DNA from: Nemopilema nomurai
Taxonomy: Eukaryota; Cnidaria; Scyphozoa; Rhizostomeae; Rhizostomatidae
Assembly (NCBI GenBank): GCA_003864495.1
Contig: PEDN01001381.1
Location: 55,310-119,309 of the forward strand
Length of the DNA stretch: 64,000 nucleotides
Reading direction: 5' to 3'
Positions 25,331 through 39,000 of the stretch are shown piece after piece. Position numbers and translations under genes: made by a program. Under the pieces are notes generated by a model that made no database searches, was not told where the DNA came from, and saw only the letters and a program-made list of their open reading frames with translations. Each line of letters begins with the position of its first letter. Within the stretch, counting starts at the first letter, position 1.

Positions 25331-27255
25331 CTTTTGCAGCAACAAGCATGTGGGACATTCCAGTGCGAGGTCGTTCAGCGCTCATCACTCAATCGAGGAC
25401 ACGGTGGCGGGCTTATGTTGAATCTCGAAATCTTTGAGATACACAGATGCATTTTAAAGGGAAAGCCTTGAAAAACCAACGCTAAAACGCCCCATTTCTC
25501 AGTAATACAGGATGAGTTGGGTCCCTGATAAAATCCATTTAACTATTAAGGTTTTTATGGCTTGCAGCCACGTAGCTGCAGGGGGGCACGGGCGGCTGTG
25601 ACATCCTCTTGCCCCCCTGGCTAAGGAAACATCACAATTTGTTTTTATAACATTTTATTATTGATTACAGTAATTGTTCTGTTTTCTACTCATATAGTAG
25701 TTGCTTTGCAGCCTTTGTAGGCTTGATTTAGACCAAATATATCTGTATGTTATATATCGTTTTTCTTGTTTTAAAGCCTGCCCCCCTCAGGTATAATTCT
25801 TGCTTGAATTTGCCCCCCCCCCTCCCCTAGACGACATCTACAGCTACGTGGTTGATGGCTTGTCATTCAACAATTTGACCGATGTCAAGCTTAAACCTTC
25901 TTCAGAAACTCGTATCTTTATCTTAGAATCTCTTTTCTTTAATTACCCTATGAAGGCGAATCATTACTAGTAAGAAGGATGACGTCACAGTGATCAATAT
26001 TATCGATAAGCAGAGTGAATAATATTGGACTTGAAATAGATCCTTGGGGAGATCCACACGACTTCTGGTTATCATCAATCCAACTCAATCGGATGGCTTC
26101 GTCAGCCATCTATCCCTGACAGCCCTGATAAAGCAACACCCGTTCCTTAGCAATGGGGCAAGTCCACTCAGAGACGAGAAAGGAATCATTAAGCTCTCAA
26201 CTAGATAATAAATACGCTAGGCTGCCGCTAATTCAGATAAACATTACTTGCTGATCGGAAACATATTTTAAGGGATGAATAACAGATTTACAGCGCTATT
26301 CAATCTATACTTACAACACAATAACAACTAAAAACATTTTACATAACTTATCCAAGAACAGCATCCGACCTACCCATCAACAACATAAAACAAAATCAGG
26401 AAAATCGATTAGAAGATTAAAAAGAGCAACTTATAGGTGTATTCATCAACAAGATAACAATGATTGCAGGTTTCTTTCTGCCTGTCACACAATAAAATTC
26501 TACCAAAGGGACGTCCTGGTTTGGAATTGGGCACATTTGATGGGGCTTTCAAGTTAGGTATTTCAAAATTAAATTTGCGCTTCGATTGCTAATTTGCATT
26601 CGTTTGTTATCTTTGGGTGACTCTAAAAAGTTCGATCGCTCATGCTTACGTTAATGCGAGGGTAATGCCTTAAGGAGTGTTATTTATAAGTTGCATTATT
26701 TCAGGTTTACATGCAAATCTTTCCCATTAAAACAAGCAAGATATAGATCGTGAATTTTTCATTCGCTACGTGACTTAACCAGGGGTTTGACTTCAAAGCA
26801 ATAAAGATAATGTACAGCTGCAACAAGCAATTTCAGAGGTGTCTCTATGTCTCTGGAGTTTGGAAGACAACACTTCCATGAAGTTTGTCAATACAACACT
26901 CACAAAATGCCAAGGGGAGTATCTTGTAAACAGGTTGCCCGAACGCAGCAATTCTGCTATTTTGAGCAGGAAAGCAATAATATTTGTTCAAAGCAAATCA
27001 AAGCAAACTCTGTATTCATCAGTATTCACTCGTAAACTTTGGGGAAAAACATCTGCGCCCTCGATTTATACAAAGTCAGCACTGTCAATGCACTTTTTGC
27101 ATAATTGGGTTCAATAAACGAAAACCAAGGTCCCAACACCCGAGAAATAACTCCTCACTTATAACTGCGGAATAACTATGGAAGAACTACACATCTGTAT
27201 GTCCAATGTCCTTTACGTACAATTTCGACGCCTCATCTTCAGCTACGAAAAGTTT
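25331..27255. other. Spacer between NOL11 and the PKA RI gene
   Basis: This is the stretch between the NOL11 start codon and the stop codon of the next minus-strand gene, so it should hold the NOL11 promoter and the 3' untranslated region of the PKA subunit gene. It contains one clear small DNA transposon at 25565-25854. Overlapping plus-strand open frames at about 26839-27175 have no recognisable similarity and no in-phase partners, so I do not call a gene. Confidence 0.6.
25565..25854. mobile_element. MITE of 290 bp with 8-bp target-site duplication
   Basis: The left end reads CAGCCACGTAGCTG (25565-25578). The right end, CAGCTACGTGGTTG (25841-25854), is its reverse complement apart from one base. 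A perfect 8-bp duplication, ATGGCTTG, flanks it at 25557-25564 and 25855-25862. C- and G-rich runs follow the ends, and the interior is AT-rich with no open frame of note. An 8-bp duplication fits hAT or P/Zisupton-like superfamilies; which one is not decided here. It inserted about 230 bp upstream of the NOL11 start codon, so it may sit in the NOL11 promoter. Confidence 0.88.
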
Positions 27256-30200
27256 TTAGACAACCAGCGACACGAAGCTGTTATACTGTTGTATGTTTCT
27301 CTTCAATATATCAATGCAAGGGCCCAGGACACGTTCGAAACGCGCGCGATCAAGCTTGACGCACTTGAGCGGCCCGCGGGCAATCACAGTTGCCGCGCGG
27401 GGTCTGTTGAGCACCAGAGCGATCTCACCTAGAAAAGAAATCGACCGTCAATAATTAATGTGCAGAAGCGATGTTTTGCGAATGTATATGGAATATCTCG
27501 GACACGTCAAAGAGCAGTTGTTTTGGTAGTCGAGCAGAACACAGCTCGCGCGAGACCTGTTGAGGCCTGGAAACGAGCGTGGGAGTTACGTAATTTCGAA
27601 ATTACATAAACTACAACTGGGAGGCGAAGGAAGTCTTGATCCGTCAAATAGAATGAGTTCCGTTGGACCATAGAACGAGTTTCTTTTCTTGGGTAGATAC
27701 GAGTGTGGCGTGTCAAGTGCTCTTTTAAATCTCATTTTATCAACTCCATATCAAAACAACAGGATAGCCTTACTCTAACTGATTACTGCTGACTTAATAT
27801 TTTAAGTATGACCTCATATGACCTAAAATAGAAACAATAGCGGCATCAAACATTTATGATCTACTGCAAACAGAAATCTCAATTAAGATAAACAACATAC
27901 CAAAATAGTCAGAGGCACCCAGTTTACTAACTTCGATCGGATCTTCATTGGGCCCCCTTCTTTGGTATACCGCAGCTTGTCCCTGCAAATAGAATCCATC
28001 GTGAAAACCCAGCTGGATCAATACAAACAACTTTTCCTAATTCAAATATCAAATTAAATTGATGGTTTGAGAATAGCATATACCAAATACACAATAAGAA
28101 CTGGATAACAGTGATTTAAATGCAAAAGTCAGAATTCAGGACTAAAAATCTAGGCCTTAGAACTTTTCAATGCAAGGGAAAAGAGCTTCTACATTAACCT
28201 ACATTTCTCTAGGACTGAGATGAAAACTTTCAGGCGAAGAATAGCTGAAGTTCTAGAGTTTTTGAAACTTTCTGTTCATGAAATTAGATAACAGTGAGCT
28301 AGTTTTTTCAAAAAAGGATGAATTGTTTGATGTTTTATTAGTTGTTTTTGATGCTAGAAAAATGTTTTATTAACAAACTGGAAAAAACAGCAACCATGAT
28401 AACAATAAGGTGAAGAAAACATAAATGCCAGAATTACCTCGACTATAATGAAGAATTCATCTCCAGGTTCTCCCTGCCTCACAATTTCTTCCGCATCCTG
28501 GAATGTACAGGGCTCCAAGGAGTCACAAATTGTCAGCCGCTCCCAGCTGTCAAGAGACTCCAGTATGCTCACCTTTCCTAAGAAAGATTCATAAAGTTTC
28601 CTTTTCCTGATCTGGCTACCCATGAGAATTCTCCTGTAAGAGATGCGATCAATTGCCCACAGTTTCACATCTGTCTTTGCCTGCAACAAAGATTTGAGAC
28701 CATATAATCATTTTCAAGAGAAATCAAATAAAGAATGCATTTTAAATGTCCTACTGTTACTGTGACTTTAATCAGGATTAAGGATTATGACATTCACATT
28801 TATAGCTTGAGTGGAAAGCAAATGAAAGTTTAAAAAACAATGCATTTTGACATTTATACAATAAACAGACAAATTCAAGGTGAGAGTGGCTAAAAGGCAT
28901 TGTATAAAAGCAAGCTAATATAAATCAAGCCATTTATTTCCTCACCACTTTAGATATTAAGTTGAAACACTAGCAGAAAAAGAATCAATACTGCATACCT
29001 TTACAGTAGCTGCTCTTGGTGTACCATAGATCAAGGCAAGCTCTCCAAAACTCCCACCATCCGTAATGGATGTGACAAGCTCGTCAGCCACAAAAACCTA
29101 AAGATAAAAATACCCAACATTTAATTACATGCTTACCTTTAAGATAAGACCAAAGCTGCTCTTGTCAAAAGCAATATGGATTTGTCAGCAAAGCTAATTT
29201 CCAAAACAAAAATGCACAGAGAGAATCATAAATTGCTTTTAAAGTTCACAAATCTAGCAAATTTATTATGGCACTTCACAATAATAAACTAGAACACTAT
29301 TCATAAAATGCAAAAGCCAAGTTTTAAGTACATGACACTAACATCAACTTCCCCACTGTCAACAATGTAGAAGTTATCTCCCTCATCACCCTGCAAGATG
29401 ATGACTTCCCCAGCATTGTGTTTGACTTGAAACATAGCATCAAAGATGTCACTAAAATAAAAATGAATTACCATAAATGTTGGGACTGCATAATAAGGAA
29501 CAAATTTATTTTGAGTTATGCAGAGATAGTATCTTGAGAAATGGGTCCTGGCTAAAACTATGTCTAAACATTTTCCACAGTAAAAATAACTTCAAGTTAA
29601 AATTCAAGACATGGCATGATTCAGGTTAGTACCAAAACTAAATTCACAACCTAATAAAATTTATTTTGATTGCTTGAAAATGCCTTATAAGATATAATAT
29701 ATTAGATATTATTAGACTCCAACAAATTAGTACAAGCTACACATAACTATACCTTCTTTCATTGTCATCCAAATGAGTAAACAGAATATTCTTTTCAATG
29801 GCCTTTGACAAAGAGGCCATTGTCTTGTAATCTTTTGGAATCACCTTGAAAAATGAGACATTTCGATAAGTACAAGAATACCCAAATATACAAAATACAT
29901 ATGCCCTGAGTATTATCATCATCTTCAGCATAAGTAGCTATTTTCATAATACTGCTTTGTTGCAAGTGCAGAGTAAAATGAAAGGTCATGGAATGGATAC
30001 AAGAAAATAAAGAATTCTTCAAGAAATCGGAAGCATTACAAGCTGCATTGCTAGAGCAACAATTTACCTTTTTGACATAGGAAGCAGCATCCTCCTCAGT
30101 CATTACAGCTGCACTGACAGCCCCTCTCCTCCGTCTTGAAATGCTGGCCTTTGGAGGAGGCTGATCCTCAACCACTTCAAAACTAGCCTCCTCAATGCTC

Positions 30201-33200
30201 TTCTTATCATGTTCCTAATTTGAAGTCAAAATAGCAACTATTGAACAAGTACTTAAGACTTTGTTGGGTAAGCTTTTACAACACTAGTTTCAGATAAACT
30301 ATAACACTAAAATATTTCATTAAATTTGCTACAAGCGATGGGATTTTTAATGATGGCACTATCTTAAAAATGTGTTGAATCTCTGCTCATATACAACATG
30401 TGTCAATTACATGGAAGTAACATACAAAAGGCAAGATATCAAGGAAATTTAAAAGAATAAGCTAGACAGAGGCATCAGTCCACAGTGTCGTAACCATTTT
30501 TTCATAAAAGGGCATTCAGTTTGGTGAGCAATATTTACCGAAGGATAAAAGCTGAATAAAAAATGCTAGTACTTGATATGCATGAAAATTAAAAAAATAT
30601 AAACCTTATCATTTCTAAGCATGTAAATCATTGAGAAAGGTCAAAAAGCCATTTTTTCTTAGGCGATTTTCAAATTTTGATTAAAAATATTGGTAGTCTC
30701 AAGAATACCAAACAAACAGCGCTCTTTCATCTCAGCATCATTTCCCCACAAACAAATCAACAATTTTTATCCCAAGCACAGCCTTGAATCATTTCTCTCA
30801 GAAACACATTCCTAGGAGATTTTGGTATGTTGGTCAGCTAGTCAATGTTAAGCTTTGTTTTTGTTTTCTTTTGCTAAAACCCTAGTTTCTCTTTATTATG
30901 AGTTATAAACATGCAAAATCACAAATAGTTGTCACTTGTTTCATCATGTTCGTATCAGAGAGCATAAAATGACAGAGATAGGCATCATTGAAACTAATTT
31001 GAATAGAAGCAAATGATTAAGGATGGTTCAATAAATTAACATTCTCATTACATCTGAGCTGACAGAAAGCTAAAATTTATGGTTCAAAGGAATCAAATAC
31101 CAGTAAATGACTCTGTACAACAATGAAAAGCCGCTGTCATTATTAACAAGAACAGAAACTCTACAACACAACACCTAACTTTCTGTTGGAAATGGCAAAT
31201 GCTTATGTTAGACAAAAACTTAAACAAATGAACAAACAAATGACACAATACAAGATCTGATCTGAAATGGATGCAAGATGTGCACTGCTTCATTTGGGTC
31301 TTACTTTCAGAAATAACTATGCACATTCAGCCTTTCTTGCCTTTACTTTGTCATTTATAACATTGGGTGTTATTTTCTGTCATGCAACTGAAACACAACT
31401 TCTGACAGTGACTTTGGATCTTTAAAACAAATCATGACTCCACAGAAAATAGCCTGGGAATTACTTCACCTCCAGTTCTTTAACCAACTTTGAAAATTTC
31501 ACTTTGTGACAAGATTTCACAGAAAAATTTCATCAAATGACAAAATTGTTTTTCTCTGGATGAAATTCACTGGCAACGAAAGCAGGATCAAACAAAAATC
31601 AGAACAAATGCAGCAACCCTTAAAATTTCTTTCTTTCATGACTTGGAAACAAAAATTTTAGAACACCAAGCCTTGATTTAGCAATATATTAGCAAGTGGA
31701 TTGCCTTTGAGGAAATGATGATAATGCAGGTATTGAATGGTGTACTTTGTCCGTTCACCACAAAGTAGCTGTCACAATGGTGTGATACATAAATCACACA
31801 AACAATAGTTTAACTAGTTTTAATGCATCAGTTTCTTATTGGGGTGCACAAAAGTGCAGCTGGTAATATCACCAGTCAAACACCAGGCACAATATCATTA
31901 TTAACCAGGAATAACTACCACAAGCTCTGAACTGTCTCAAACTTTCATTTTCTGGCCACTGAAGAATTAGATGACTTTTAGCTTACATGCCTTTCAAATC
32001 TCAGAAAGCCAGAGACCAGGACATTCTCCAATCCAGTTTCTTCAAGCTATGTCAAAAATATTCCCAAAAAAATTTCAGTGAGAAACACACAAACCTGCAA
32101 TGCTTGTCCAAACATCAACACAGTGCAGGGTAAGTCTCTTCAAGGCTAACTCAAGAACATTCCAAAGAGTTTATCCCAAAATATTATCACCTTGAATCCT
32201 TAGCAATCAAAACAAGATCAAAACAATACCAAAATGAGTAATTTTGTAGGTGACTGCCAACTTGGCCTTAGAATTGCCATGTTCCAAAATGAAAAGAATC
32301 GTAAGGGCTTGCCATATGCTTGCTATATTCAACAAAGTGGATAGCTTTGATTGATTTTTTTTAATTCTAATTTGTCATAGGCAAATGGATTACTTATGAA
32401 GATTCATAGAGATTGCAGAAAAATAATCTACCCAATCAAGACTTGAACTCACAGCCCCTTAATTACAATCCTAATTTATAAATCTATAAAGTACATTTGA
32501 CAAGTAAAAAATTATTATAAGACTTAAAATATATTTATCCCCTATAAAAGTTAAGTTTTGTATTCATTCAAAACAATATGGCAAATCACTAGGACTTGTT
32601 CATTCCAGCTTTAAGATTTCTGGATATGGATCAATTTGTAGAGAATTATGGTGTAGCCTGCCTATAGATGTAATAACACTTTGAAAATAATAGCAAAAAT
32701 ACCAAATGACTTTGTCTTCAATTAATAGGAAGAAAATTTAATTACCTAAAATCTACCTTTGAAATAAACACAGACAACCAATAGACAGCATTTACTTGTT
32801 TTGATTAAGAATCCCTCAAAAATTGCAACATAAACTACTTATAATCATTTTTCCGTCTTTGACTGTGTTAAAAATTTAACCCAGTCCCTTTTGTAAACTT
32901 CTGAAGAGAGAACAAAATGAATTTTTGTACAATCACTTTTAGCAAGTAGATTTCTAATTTCTTAATTACATGCAACGCTATGAGAACAAAGTTGCTTAGG
33001 TTTTAAATGGAATATTGTAAACATTGGATTTATTTTTCAGATTAGAAATAGAGCAAAAAGTTCTTACGCTTTGATATTGGCTTCAATGACATTTGAACAA
33101 CATGCATTTTTGGTAGAAGATGGCATATAGGCAACTATTAATGAAATTCCCCCCTTTAACTTTCCGTGTTACATACAGGAAATTTCAGGAATCAAATTAA

Positions 33201-33832
33201 GTCTCTAATCAAACCAAGATTTTTTCGAATTTCGCGTAAAAGCTTCGAATTTCATACTGAGAAAAGCTTTATGAGAAACTCACCCCTCAGTGAAAAAAAA
33301 CCGGTATAAAATAAACCAATATTATTTTAGAATAAAATTCATCTTTTCGTCTCAGCAATCGCGTTTTAGACAAATACTAAGGAGTTCGAATTTGTGCGAG
33401 CGAACACGCCACTAAAGGCCAGGCAACGTAGGTGGCCTTCTGTGTAATCCCAACCAACCTGATTCCCTAGACTTGAATGTAGACAAACTAGATGTCAACT
33501 CTCTCAGAAAATGCCCTTGCAAATGCAAATGACTGACTCTAGAGATAAACTGAGCAGAAAATGCACCCAATCTCACAATCCACATCAAGGATCAAAATTA
33601 ACCATATGTAAATTTACATTTAAAAAATTAGGCCAAAATACGGCGACAAGCTCACCTTCTCCAGCTTCTCAAAGTGTTCGCGTAAAAACCTGAAAGGGTT
33701 ATCAGGTCTGGCAACACAGAGTTGAACTATTGCATCTTTCAAAATACTTTGAATGTTTTGTTGCTCTACGTACTGCTCGCATTCACGTATCATTTCAGCA
33801 TCACTTTCGGCTGTTTGCGAGTCTGAAGCCAT
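27256..33832 (-). CDS. PRKAR1A: cAMP-dependent protein kinase type I regulatory subunit
   Basis: This is the inhibitory regulatory subunit that holds PKA catalytic subunits inactive until cAMP binds. Eight exons join in phase to a complete 373-residue protein (human 381): 33656-33832, 30068-30214, 29753-29844, 29343-29451, 28999-29097, 28438-28680, 27901-27982 and 27256-27428. The N-terminal dimerisation/docking segment reads [20 protein letters not shown]. The pseudosubstrate RRRRGAVS is at residues 86-93, as in type I subunits. The first cAMP site has [17 protein letters not shown] (E194 and R203), the second [13 protein letters not shown] (E318 and R327), so both sites keep the phosphate-binding arginine. 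The protein ends NSFVSLVV, like human NSFVSLSV. The start at 33832 gives [10 protein letters not shown]. Intron 1 is by far the longest (about 3.4 kb). It matches RI-alpha and RI-beta equally; a single pre-duplication RI gene is most likely, and the symbol follows the alpha form. Confidence 0.97.
30215..33655. other. Large first intron of the PKA RI gene
   Basis: This intron of about 3.4 kb is the longest in the gene. I see no convincing nested gene on either strand, no terminal inverted repeats and no tRNA-like boxes. First introns this long often carry regulatory elements or alternative first exons, and mammalian PRKAR1A does use alternative leader exons. Nothing in the sequence itself proves that here. 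Confidence 0.5.
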
Positions 33833-36081
33833 TTTCAACACTCTGTTCGCTGGATGTGAGAAAATTTCTAATTGATGCTAATTTATGTTAAATTATCCTG
33901 TGTATCTACATATCAAACACACCGACCGCTCCTTCACAACGTGCTCTTCCGAGAAACTTCTCATACGAAAAGAGCTGAAACGGGCTTCATTGCTTTAAAA
34001 TCCTTAAAAATATACAACATTACTCATGCTATGGCGCCAAGAAAATAACGCCATTGGAGCATTCTTCATTCTTTCAAATTAAAACTGAATGGGGAAGTGA
34101 AGTAAAGCTGAAATTTAACTCTCATTAAACTGAAAAGCGTGCTAAAAAATAAATAAAAAAGGAATAAAGTATCAACCTTACATACGTTCATTTCTTTCCC
34201 TAAATTAATGTCTAAAATAAACTAAAAAGTTAGAATTCATGTGCATATGGTTCCAGTAATATTGGGAAATAATATTTTTTTGAGTGCATCCTTGCTCTGG
34301 CTAGGATATAATTGTCAGCTAAAGACGGTACTGGTAATTGTGCAGTGAAGAAATAACGTATCTTATTTACAGAAATCCAATTAAAGAATAACTGAAGTCC
34401 GAGGACTGAAAGGTAGAAAACACTCGGTGCTCTGCTGGTAGAAATTATTCAAATTTATGCAAGCGACAGCTGCCTGCTCTGGTAGCGATTTGAGGGAAAA
34501 GAAGTTGCAACACCTGCAGCAGGTCGACAAAGAACATTCGGCCTACTGCAAGCTCAAGTCAGAGGTGCAGGCAAAAAAGTCAGTCGAAGAAGATGCATTC
34601 GAGTCTGTCAAGGAATATTAATTGTTCATAAAATGATTCGTCTTTCTGAGAAGCCTCGGATCTCCCGTCAACCTCCAGCTAAGATTGATGCATAACATGC
34701 CCATCCTCCCCAAAGGCTTTGACGGAGGCGTATGCTTCAAGTTGGGATAATGCTGACATTAATTGCCAATTTCGTCTTTCATGACGGTAAAGAAAGCACT
34801 GAAGGGTTTTACTGCTTGGTTTTCTTTATACATAAACAGAAATGATCATCATACCCGCTCTGCACCTCCCCAACTGTTCGTAAGAAATTTGCTTTAAAAA
34901 CGATGGCTGGAAAATTAGACAAAATTGAGAAACTTTCAAAGTGGCCATCGTTGGAGGAACTGAGGATTGCAAAGGGAAAGGCCGGTACATCCCAATGCTA
35001 TAAAATTGTCAATGTTGGGTTCTATTGTGATGATGCCAAAGTAATTCTAAAATGAAAAGTGGAGTATGATTTGGGTGCTAAAAATGGTTTATCAGGAAAG
35101 TGCATGATTTTCTCTTCAAGTTGTACCTTGAGCAAGAAATATTTTATCACATGGATAATCCCTTTACACAAAGCAAAGACCAAAAGTGTTAGAAACACGC
35201 AATCCAAACCAACCAAGATAAAGCTCCAGATTTGACGAAATACAAACCCTTCGCGTAGATCTCCATGCCGGTTGCAGCGATGGGAAAAAGCAATTTGATT
35301 GCATTGGCCAGCTTTTGGTAGAAAGTAAAGGCGTCACTCAGGGCCAACCGAAACTGGGCAAAAGGAGCTGCGGAGCAAAGGAGCTGCGAAGCAAAAGGAG
35401 CTGCGAAGCAAAAGGAGCTGCGAAGCAGAAGGAGCTGCAAATCAAAAGGAGCTGCGAAGAAAAAGGAGCTGCGAAGCAAAGACCTTTTAGGGTTGTGTGG
35501 CAAACCAATTAGACAATGGATGTCCAAATGTTAGAGAATAAGGATCTGTTTTTCTTTAACGGAAACAAAATTACGCTCCGATAATTAGCGATATGTTTCA
35601 AAACCCGGAGAGGATGGACGATATGCAAAATTATTCGAGAAAAACACACAATTGGTATTCTGCTTTAGGAATCACTGCATCGACTTTTAGTAATCATTTT
35701 CCTAAATTGGCCCTGTTCAAAAGCAAATTTAAAAAACTAGGAGAACCAACATCGAGCGTCCCGACTCACAGGGGTTTCTTTGGGATCGCAGAGAAAAGCA
35801 AACAAAAATCTGCTAAATCTTGCCCATAACGTCTGCATCTGTTTGAACATTGTGGATTTGGTTAATTACGTTGTTTATAATTCTTCTGCCTGGGAGAATA
35901 TCTGAAATTCCCATTTGACACTTTTGAGCTTAGCTGCTGCTATTTTTAGAATGTTTTTTTAAAAGTTTTCATCATTGGTAGCATTATCAGCCACAGAAAT
36001 ACCACTGACATATTTTCACAAGGCAATATAAAACCATCTAATACTTCGAGATCAAATACATTGGTGGGTTTGCATCGAGTG
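33833..36081. other. Spacer between the PKA RI gene and ELAC2, with decayed open frames
   Basis: This stretch lies upstream of the PKA RI gene and downstream of the ELAC2 stop codon. It contains short plus-strand frames that look as if they were once coding: 34457-34621 (54 residues, charged and coiled-coil-like, with LQHLQQVDKEHSAY), 34903-35055 (50 residues, starting MAGKLDKIEKLSKW) and 35593-35829 (78 residues). The 18-bp repeats at 35359-35482 lie among them. No family is recognised and no splice sites connect them. A degenerate mobile element or retrocopied fragment is the simplest reading. Confidence 0.4.
35359..35482. repeat. 18-bp tandem repeat, about seven copies
   Basis: The core AAAGGAGCTGCGAAGCAA repeats about seven times, with some 16-bp or variant units. 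Where the period is 18 bp the repeat stays open on both strands: plus-strand frames give lysine/glutamate-rich peptides such as KRSCEAKGAAKQKEL, and the minus strand gives FAAPF-type repeats. No complete gene surrounds it, so coding status is doubtful. Confidence 0.85.
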
Positions 36082-39000
36082 CTACCTCCTGTCTTCATCT
36101 GGAAACAGCACTTGCAGCTTGGGTAGCAGCTTCGAAAGTTCTGGAATCTCATCTGGATGAATCTGGAGAAAGAAAGCCAAACTTCATTGTGAGAAGCTTT
36201 TATGAGTTTTCCATCCAAACAATTGATAAGAAGATTTTAAGGGCAGTTAGATTTGTGTAGTCTATATAAATGAGATTTAATAAAAGAAAATGGGTGCGAA
36301 CATCTGAAAAATGTCTAAGAAAACACAAGTCATTTCTGCAACAAAGAATTATGCTTATTTTGGTAATCCTTCCTCCATTTGGTCGTCTTTGTCTCATTTA
36401 TTCATGTCGTTATTTCTTAATCTAAGATAGATTACAACAAGAGTATTACAACTGGTCCAGGTGATTAATCTTGGTTCACCATTATGACTAGCCCTTTTAG
36501 TGGCTTCACTATTATGGATAAGCTTTCAAATGAAAGTGAAATGATCATCGGCAAACAACAAAATGCGTAGAATATGAGGGATGAATCTTCAAAGCAGGGA
36601 GATGAAGGATCAACATTTTCGGGTCAGTAAGAAATGTGTTGTTTGAGGAAAATGTGATTGATGGTCAGATAAAGGGGGGAAAGATGGGAGAGCGATGGAA
36701 ACAAACAGTGGTTTGTTGATTCAGTGACAATTAGTGCTTTGTGAATAAGGGTCTCTTACGTCAAGTGAAGTCATGGCAATGTCTTGGGGCTAGTTTTTAA
36801 AAGGTACATTGGAAACCAAAATCAACTTCAGGTCGATCACATTCTCAAACGTTTCATAGGTAAAGTTACACAGAAAGTGGGGAACATTAGAAAGCGAGTA
36901 ACAAGAAAACTCGCTGCCTAAAGTTTGAACTTTGTGGTGAACTCGAATGCATGGCACTTTTCACTTTTAATGTTTACAGGAGAATCCTAAGACCACGTGA
37001 TCACCCTACCTCCATGTGATCGAATGCCACAGCAACCGGTGTTTCATTCTTCATGACTGGCAACTTGGCATAACGTTGACTAAAATGGGTTAAGAGGACA
37101 TTTTTCGCTCTCATCTTCTCTGCAATCTCCAAAGCCTGACCACAAGTGCTGAAAATAAAAAGGTCTTTTTAAAATACTAAATTTGTATAATATTTAGGAA
37201 ATCGGTCAAAGTTCGGTAGGATATGCTGGTTTAATTTCATAAAGTCTGTCTGCTTTGATGATATGGATAAAGATTCATGAAGGAACGCTCTACAAAGAAA
37301 CGATATCTGTAAACACAAGTCGTTACTGCTGAATCTGACTCGTAGTACTTACATTTCAGGGGCATACGTATTTGTTTTTAGATGCAAAATTGAAGATTCA
37401 CAAATCACAAGAATTACCTGTGGTGCTTATCTTTCGCATCTTCTTCCAGGCCATCTTCAAAGGTTGCTTCATGAATAAGCAATGTTGAATCTTTGCCTGC
37501 AAGGTTCATCTACTTCAAAATCAAGCTTTCACTGGCACTTATCTGCAAATCACCTCTACACTTAAGAAACAAATCAATTATTTGAAAACACTGCCTTGCC
37601 CTTCTTAAAGAAAGCCTATAACAAACCAATTGCTACACTATTCAGTATGATCAGTAAACATCTATGATACTACAGATATAAAAAACGTGCTTAAATTGTC
37701 TAGTATTCGAATCAGTGCTTAAATTGACAATTATTCTAAGAGGGTGCTTGAATTTTCTTCTTCCTACTGGCTAGCAATCTAAACTATAAAAATCTCACCT
37801 GCATCCACTAAACTCTCACAAGGAACAGTATCTCCCGAGTACGTGATTTTCCAGCCATCCTGATGGGTAATGGCGATTCCGTACGCCTCGGTGTTGTGGT
37901 CGACTGGCACAATCATAACCTAAAGCATAGAATACTTGAGAAATCGCACAGTTCTCTACGCGCTGCATATCGGAACAACAAAGCGAGCTTTGTGGCGCAA
38001 AACATCTCTAAAAAGCTTGAGATTATAATGCAAATATAAGTCGATTTCGAGTTCGTAAGAAATAATGCACTTATCGTACGAAAGAAAATGATAAGGCCTG
38101 CTATGCAACATTTACTGCATTCTGCACATTTGTGGGGTGCAACGTTTTCAGCTTGGTAACAAAATTAGGTCCAGCATTGAAAACGTCACAAACATATAAA
38201 AGGAAAGCTCGCGACCTTTGCCAGGTTTTCAAATTCACAGCTTCCCATCAACTGGTACTTAATTTGCAATATCAATTAAGTACAAATGCGGAAAATGCGC
38301 CAAACGGGTAGAGTAATGATTGAATTTTTAAATGCTACTTCTTCCTAATCAATAACATCAAAACTACTCATCTGTGCATGTGATTAATAATGAAAAAAAG
38401 TTTAACAGCTTATATATTTACAAAACTTGTAGTATAGAACTGCTTTATGTCCATAAAATTTGCTTGATTGTTACCTTCGCGAGTTCGGGGATCTCCTTAA
38501 TCAGGGCAGTGGGACTTTCTTTCCAGACCAGCCTCTTGCAATCAACAAATCTACAATAAATGATTCCCTACCATTTTAGTTCCATTGCAAATTTGCATGG
38601 CCAGGGCAACAGTATCTCTATACGCTCATTTAAAAACAAAAAAAAGATTCATTAAAAACATGATAAAGAATGAAAACAGAAAAGTGAGGTTGAAATTACC
38701 GGTATGTTAAACTTTCGCAGGATGATGAATACTCGCGAAGCCAGGCAGCGAGCCTCTTCGGCCCGGCAATGATGGGCGGGATGTACGTGACGTCATCCTG
38801 TTCGAATACATAAATACAGGTATGACTATTTGAAAATCACTTGTTGCATGTCCCTCCTGACACTTCTATTGTTTAATACAACAGAAGCTTCTACCAGCTA
38901 AACCAACATAGTCTACTACGAATAAGTTCAAATAAGAATAAAAAACCAAAGTACATCTAAACAAAATATAAGAGTTTCTCGAAATCACAAAATTCACAAT

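Noticed and set aside
35189..35527. Minus-strand 112-residue frame with FAAPF repeats
   Set aside because: Its length comes from the 18-bp tandem repeat, which is open in several frames; there is no sign of selection for protein.
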